From NCBI GenBank assembly GCA_947624755.1, contig CANQLQ010000048.1:1-9851 (forward strand): 9,851 nt of DNA, read 5' to 3'. Each line of letters starts with the position of its first letter. Positions within the stretch are counted from its first letter, which is position 1. A program made the translations under genes and the position numbers. The DNA is from an uncultured Clostridia bacterium. GTDB taxonomy: Bacteria > Bacillota > Clostridia > Oscillospirales > Acutalibacteraceae. Of this stretch, positions 6,288 through 9,851 are shown in pieces. A model generated the notes under the pieces. It had not been told where the DNA came from and did not search any database. It worked only from the letters and a program-made list of their open reading frames with translations.

Positions 6288-7286
6288 TTATAATAAATAT
6301 CTTTTAAGTGATTCGGTTTCAACTTCTTCAAAATAGAATGAACCGATTTTATTGCTCTTTACAAGAGTAACCTTTGTGCCGTCCGTTTTTTTATCGTGGG
6401 TAAGAGCCTCATAAACGGAATTTTTGTCATAATCATAGCTTGTAACAAGTCCCGCTTTTGAAAGAGCGGCTTTCACCCTTTCTCTTATATTTTCGCCGCA
6501 CATCGGAAGAATACCGAGCGCAACACATTCACCGTGATAAAGCTTGTTAAGACCGGCCGAGCTTTCAATTGCATGACCGATAGTGTGACCGAAGTTCAGC
6601 ACTTTGCGAAGTCCGCTTTCTTTTTCGTCTTTCTGCACTACACTTCTTTTGACAAGCAGAGACTTTTCTATAATAGCTTCAATATTATCCATATAATCAT
6701 CGCTCTCGAAAAGCTCAAACAAGCTTTCGTCGCTTGTTATACCCATTTTAATGCTTTCGGCAAGACCGTTTGAAATCTGTCTTTTTGGAAGGGTATCAAG
6801 CACATCGGGGTCAATTATGACAGCCTTTGGCTGATAAAAAGCACCGATGATGTTTTTTATAGAGTCAAGGTCAATTGCTGTTTTTCCGCCGATTGATGAA
6901 TCCACCTGAGAAAGGACGGTCGTCGGAATATTATAAAAAGCAATACCTCTCATGTATGTAGCCGCGGCAAAGCCTGCCATATCTCCGCACACGCCGCCGC
7001 CTACAGCAATTACGCAGTCTTTTCTTGTAAAGTTCTTATGAAGAAGCTTTTGGCAAATAGATTTGTAAACATCAAAATTCTTACTTGCTTCGCCTTGCTC
7101 AAAAACAAAAATTGAAGCGTTACCCACTGCGTTCGCAACGGTTTGGGCATAAATTTCGGGAACGCCGCTGTCGGTTACGATAAGAGCCTTGTTGTGGTCG
7201 CCGATATATTGGTTCGCCTTTTTGAGCGTCCCCCTTTCAAGAACAATATCATATTTTGAGTCTTTCATATTAACAGGTATAATCAT
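6288..7286 (-). CDS. aroB: 3-dehydroquinate synthase
   Basis: This NAD- and divalent-metal-dependent enzyme cyclises DAHP to 3-dehydroquinate (second step). The 332-residue product shows EQGEASKNF (63-71), the dinucleotide motif GGGVCGDMAGF (96-106), IPTTVLSQVDSSIGGKTAID (120-139), KNIIGAFYQPK (144-154), GLAESIK (174-180, metal ligand Glu177), NFGHTIGH (231-238, His234) and YHGE (250-253, His251). It is about 30 residues shorter than E. coli or Bacillus AroB (around 360). The shortening appears to fall in the C-terminal helical domain just after HGECVALGI, so it looks like a compact natural variant rather than a truncation. The ATG at 7286 has an excellent AGGAGG six to seven bases upstream, in the 14-nt gap after pheA. 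Confidence 0.96.
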   Translation of the reverse strand: MIIPVNMKDSKYDIVLERGTLKKANQYIGDHNKALIVTDSGVPEIYAQTVANAVGNASIFVFEQGEASKNFDVYKSICQKLLHKNFTRKDCVIAVGGGVCGDMAGFAAATYMRGIAFYNIPTTVLSQVDSSIGGKTAIDLDSIKNIIGAFYQPKAVIIDPDVLDTLPKRQISNGLAESIKMGITSDESLFELFESDDYMDNIEAIIEKSLLVKRSVVQKDEKESGLRKVLNFGHTIGHAIESSAGLNKLYHGECVALGILPMCGENIRERVKAALSKAGLVTSYDYDKNSVYEALTHDKKTDGTKVTLVKSNKIGSFYFEEVETESLKRYLL

Positions 7287-7300
7287 GACTTTACCTCCTG

Positions 7301-8398
7301 TTATATCTTTAAATCTGAATTATATGTACCGATAAATTTCAAGCTGTCGCAAAAATCGGAAAGCTCATCAAGCATATACTTGCCGCGTTTTCCCTGAAGG
7401 TTGCCTTCAAGTTCAACATAGAAGTAGTATGACCATGCCTGGTCTTTTATTGCCCGGCTTTTAATTGAGTGCATATTAAACCCATGGTTTCCGATAATAT
7501 TTATCGCTTTTGCAAGCGCGCCGGCTTTTTCGGGAACGACAAAAACAACAATTGAATGGTTATTTTCACTTTTATGCATAGAACGTGAAAAAACGGCAAA
7601 GCGCGTTGTGTTATCATCGCTTTCATTTATGTTCTCTTTGAGAATTTCGAGTCCGAAAAGCTCCGCCGTTTCCCGGCTTGCAATTGCGGCAAGAGACGGG
7701 TCGCCTGACTTGGAAACAAATTGAGCGGCTCTTGCGGTATTGGCGCAGGTCTGAGTTCTGAAATCGTTTGAACGGATAAACGGTGTGCATTGTTCAATTG
7801 CCTGTTCATGACTTATAACCTTTTTTATATCTTCTATCTTGGTTCCGGGAAGACCGACAAGGTTATGATGAATTGAAAGTCCGTATACGGCGTTTACATA
7901 AAGAGAACCCGAAAAAATCAGGTCGATGACCTGCCCGACTTCGCCGGCATTACTGTTTTCGACGGGAAGTACCGCGCAGTCACATTCGCCGCTTTCGACC
8001 GCTTCATAAGCCGCTTTAAAATCTTTGTATGACATTTTGTTGCTGTCGGGAAAAATTTTGCAGGCTGCAATATGTGCATATGCGCCTTCAACTCCGCTGT
8101 AGGCAACATTCATACCTTTAAGAATACGCCTTTGGTAGCGTTTGGAAATTTCCATTGTACTTTTTTGAAAGCTCGTATAATATTCTTTAATTTCCTCATC
8201 CTCGATATAAGCCATATTCCTTTTTATAAGAAATTCTTCTCTTGCCAAATCAAAAACAGGAAGCCCGTTTTCTTTTTTATGTTCTGCGACAAGTCTTACC
8301 GCTTTCATTCTTTTTTCAAAAAGAGCGGCAATTTCCTTGTCTGTCTGTCCGATTATTTCTCTGGCCGCGCTAAGCTTATCGACTGTTTTATTATCCAT
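7301..8398 (-). CDS. pheA: Bifunctional chorismate mutase / prephenate dehydratase with ACT domain
   Basis: PheA rearranges chorismate to prephenate and then makes phenylpyruvate, the phenylalanine precursor. Residues 1 to about 92 are an AroQ-type chorismate mutase; Arg13, Arg30, Lys41, Asp50, Arg53 and Glu54 line up with the E. coli active site (Arg11, Arg28, Lys39, Asp48, Arg51, Glu52). Residues about 95-272 are prephenate dehydratase, with VAYSGVEGAYAH at the start, PVENSNAGEV (145-154) and the catalytic TTRF (264-267). Residues about 282-365 form an ACT domain with GALA (293-296) and KSRA (313-316), where Phe-regulated enzymes have GALV and ESRP. Length (365) matches three-domain PheA (386 in E. 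coli). The ATG overlaps the aminotransferase stop by eight bases, so translation is probably coupled; AAAGGA lies about 11 bases upstream. Confidence 0.96.
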   Translation of the reverse strand: MDNKTVDKLSAAREIIGQTDKEIAALFEKRMKAVRLVAEHKKENGLPVFDLAREEFLIKRNMAYIEDEEIKEYYTSFQKSTMEISKRYQRRILKGMNVAYSGVEGAYAHIAACKIFPDSNKMSYKDFKAAYEAVESGECDCAVLPVENSNAGEVGQVIDLIFSGSLYVNAVYGLSIHHNLVGLPGTKIEDIKKVISHEQAIEQCTPFIRSNDFRTQTCANTARAAQFVSKSGDPSLAAIASRETAELFGLEILKENINESDDNTTRFAVFSRSMHKSENNHSIVVFVVPEKAGALAKAINIIGNHGFNMHSIKSRAIKDQAWSYYFYVELEGNLQGKRGKYMLDELSDFCDSLKFIGTYNSDLKI

Positions 8399-9584
8399 TT
8401 AAACCATATTCCTTTGCAAGTTTTTCAAAAGCAGGTATTGAGCGTTTGACAACTTCGGGTGAAACGCAGGAAGCAACCCTTACATAACCCGGAAAGCCAA
8501 ATGAATCTGACGGAACAAGCAGAAGTTCAAACTTCTTAGCTTTTTCGCAAAATGCCACGGCATCCCTTTCGGGCGATTTCAAAAAAAGATAGAACGCACC
8601 GTCCGGCTTTGCCGCTTTGAAGCCGTTTTTTTCAAAGCATTCAACGAGAACATCCCTGTTCTTTTTGTAGACGGAAATATCCGAAGTACAGCCGATACAT
8701 TTCGCAATTACAAACTGCATAAGGCTCGGCGCACAGACATAGCCGAGCGCCCTGCCTGCTCCGCAGACCGCTTTATATATGTAAGCCGAGCCTTCCGCTT
8801 CGTCGGGTACAAGGATATAACCGATTCTTTCGCCGGGAAGCGAAAGGGATTTGCTGAAAGAGTAGCAAACTATTGTGTTATCATAATATTTCGTAAGATA
8901 AGGAACTTTTACGTCATCGTATACAAGCTCACGGTACGGTTCGTCGGAAATCAGAAAAATCGGGTGATTGTATTCTTTTTGCTTTAGCTTTAAAATTTCG
9001 CACATTTTAACAATAGTTTCTTCGCTCAAAACAACACCCGACGGGTTGTTGGGAGAGTTTACGACAACTGCCTTTGTTTTTTCTGTTATTGCTTTTTCAA
9101 AGGCGTCAAGGTCTACCTGAAGCGTTTCGCTGTCGCACAAAACTATAACGCACTTCATACCGGCGTTAGAAGCAAAAACTTTATATTCGGGGAAAAACGG
9201 AGCGAATAGTATAACTTCATCGCCTTCTTCGCTAAGCGCATTGAAAGTAATTGTAAGCGAAGCCGCCGCACCGCAGGTCATATATAAATTGTTTGCGGAA
9301 AAATTTGTGCCGTAGGTTTTGTTAAGATAAGAAGCTATCGCGCCCCTTACTTCGGTGTCGCCAACCGCTGAAGTATAGCCGTGAAGCTCAGTTGACGGCA
9401 TTTTTTCAATAAGCTCTTTTATCGCTTCGTCAACAGCTCTCGGCGCAGGTACGCTCGGGTTTCCGATTGAAAAATCGAATACGTTTTCTTTACCTATTTC
9501 AGCGCTTCTCTTTTTGCCGTATTCAAAAATTTCTCTGATTACCGAGCTGTTCGCTCCAAGCTCATACATTGTTTCGTTATACAT
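8391..9584 (-). CDS. Pyridoxal-phosphate aminotransferase, class I/II (probable aromatic/aspartate-type)
   Basis: This is a fold-type I aminotransferase of 397 residues. Family marks, numbered from the start chosen here, are IGNP near residue 40, NSPNNPSG (176-183), SDEPYRE (213-219, Asp214 and Tyr217 contacting PLP), the Schiff-base lysine in SFSKSLSLPGERIGY (Lys245, with Arg253 binding phosphate) and the substrate-carboxylate arginine in GYVRVASC (Arg369). Specificity cannot be read from sequence. As first gene of an operon with pheA and tyrA, the natural inference is transamination of phenylpyruvate and 4-hydroxyphenylpyruvate to Phe and Tyr, or of prephenate to arogenate. The frame is open to a GTG at 9593, but that GTG lies within the extended Shine-Dalgarno GGTGAT, which is ideally spaced from ATG at 9584. 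An aspartate aminotransferase role is the main alternative. Confidence 0.9.
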   Translation of the reverse strand: MYNETMYELGANSSVIREIFEYGKKRSAEIGKENVFDFSIGNPSVPAPRAVDEAIKELIEKMPSTELHGYTSAVGDTEVRGAIASYLNKTYGTNFSANNLYMTCGAAASLTITFNALSEEGDEVILFAPFFPEYKVFASNAGMKCVIVLCDSETLQVDLDAFEKAITEKTKAVVVNSPNNPSGVVLSEETIVKMCEILKLKQKEYNHPIFLISDEPYRELVYDDVKVPYLTKYYDNTIVCYSFSKSLSLPGERIGYILVPDEAEGSAYIYKAVCGAGRALGYVCAPSLMQFVIAKCIGCTSDISVYKKNRDVLVECFEKNGFKAAKPDGAFYLFLKSPERDAVAFCEKAKKFELLLVPSDSFGFPGYVRVASCVSPEVVKRSIPAFEKLAKEYGLNG

Positions 9585-9588
9585 CTCT

Positions 9589-9594
9589 ATCACC
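9589..9594 (-). promoter_or_regulatory. Extended Shine-Dalgarno (GGTGAT) of the aminotransferase gene
   Basis: GGTGAT matches the 3' half of the full anti-SD complement (AGGAGGTGATC) and is followed four bases later by ATG at 9584. The upstream GTG (9591-9593) lies inside this motif. It is also only about 13 bases from the predicted transcription start, so it is an unlikely start codon. Confidence 0.6.
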
Positions 9595-9612
9595 CGGTTA
9601 TAAATTTTTTAA

Positions 9613-9641
9613 ATTATACTATAAAAATCAAAATGGGTCAA
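9613..9641 (-). promoter_or_regulatory. Sigma-A-type promoter of the aromatic operon
   Basis: On the minus strand the -35 TTGACC (9636-9641) and -10 TATAAT (9613-9618) are separated by exactly 17 bp. This is a five-of-six and a six-of-six match, in AT-rich DNA. Transcription would begin near 9606, giving a leader of only about 20 nt before the ATG at 9584. That leaves no room for a T-box, leader peptide or attenuator between this promoter and the first gene. Confidence 0.8.
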
Positions 9642-9708
9642 TATTTTTGCGTATAATTCGATTCTTTGTCGATTATTTTTTCATTTGGATTTATGTATAT
9701 TTTTCGTC

Positions 9709-9738
9709 TTGATATTGATTTTAACGCTTGTTTATGAT
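9709..9738 (+). promoter_or_regulatory. Possible divergent promoter
   Basis: TTGATA (9709-9714) and TATGAT (9733-9738) on the plus strand are 18 bp apart, each five of six to consensus. They would transcribe rightward into the hairpin-repeat array and out of the window. No downstream gene is visible, and AT-rich DNA produces such matches by chance. Confidence 0.25.
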
Positions 9739-9765
9739 AATATTTTGAAGATTTGTTACCGGAAA

Positions 9766-9851
9766 GCATGCATGGCGTGCAGCAATTACGCGGCGGGCAT
9801 CGCCCACAGGAGTTACGCGGCGGGCATCGCCCGCAGGAATTACGCGGCGGG
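9766..9851 (+). repeat. Tandem 27-bp hairpin repeat array, right array (cut by window edge)
   Basis: Units of TTACGCGG-CGGGCATC-GCCCGC-AGGAA repeat with an exact 27-bp period. The hairpin cores (6-bp stem, 3-base loop) are at 9793-9807, 9820-9834 and from 9847 to the edge. The copy at 9793 has one stem mismatch (GCCCAC). A fourth, diverged core at 9766-9780 (GCATGC-ATG-GCGTGC) is in the same 27-bp register. The unit is the reverse complement of the one at 3371-3440. The array lies upstream of the operon promoter and continues beyond the sequence given. Confidence 0.85.

Noticed and set aside
9766..9851. CRISPR array
   Set aside because: The 27-bp units are directly tandem with no unique spacers, and no cas genes are nearby.

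Overview
The window is one continuous minus-strand block of aromatic amino-acid biosynthesis genes. The gene types, tight packing, strong AGGAGG-type ribosome binding sites, AT-leaning codons and extended-SD (GGTGA) starts suggest an uncultured Firmicute of the Clostridia (Oscillospiraceae/Ruminococcaceae-like). That placement is an inference; no marker gene is present. There are no rRNA or tRNA genes, transposases or CRISPR arrays.

Read in the direction of transcription (right to left), a short AT-rich region at 9594-9851 carries a near-consensus promoter (-35 at 9636-9641, -10 at 9613-9618) facing the operon. Further out lies an array of 27-bp hairpin repeats that runs off the window edge. 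The first gene block follows, almost without gaps: a class I aminotransferase (8391-9584), the three-domain chorismate mutase/prephenate dehydratase/ACT protein PheA (7301-8398), 3-dehydroquinate synthase AroB (6288-7286), chorismate synthase AroC (5148-6239), an AroE-AroK fusion of shikimate dehydrogenase and shikimate kinase (3916-5142), and type II dehydroquinase AroQ (3462-3899). A 289-bp intergenic region (3173-3461) follows, unusually rich in inverted repeats. It holds two more copies of the GCGGGC-loop-GCCCGC repeat, in the opposite orientation to the right-hand array. The second block is EPSP synthase AroA (1952-3163), TyrA (1108-1962) and type I DAHP synthase (67-1095).

Together the genes encode all seven steps from PEP plus erythrose-4-phosphate to chorismate: DAHP synthase, AroB, AroQ, AroE, AroK, AroA, AroC. 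They also encode the phenylalanine branch (PheA plus aminotransferase) and the tyrosine branch (TyrA plus aminotransferase). Only the tryptophan branch is absent. The chorismate mutase domain of PheA is the only one in the window, so it probably supplies prephenate to both branches. TyrA has no ACT domain, and the PheA ACT domain has a changed ESRP motif, so feedback control may differ from the textbook enzymes.

The genes are orthodox and I see no new enzymatic system. The points most worth a second look are non-coding: the hairpin-repeat arrays in inverted orientation around the first gene block, one diverged copy that keeps its stem through paired changes, the highly structured aroQ-aroA gap, and a hairpin sitting exactly between the aroC Shine-Dalgarno sequence and its start.
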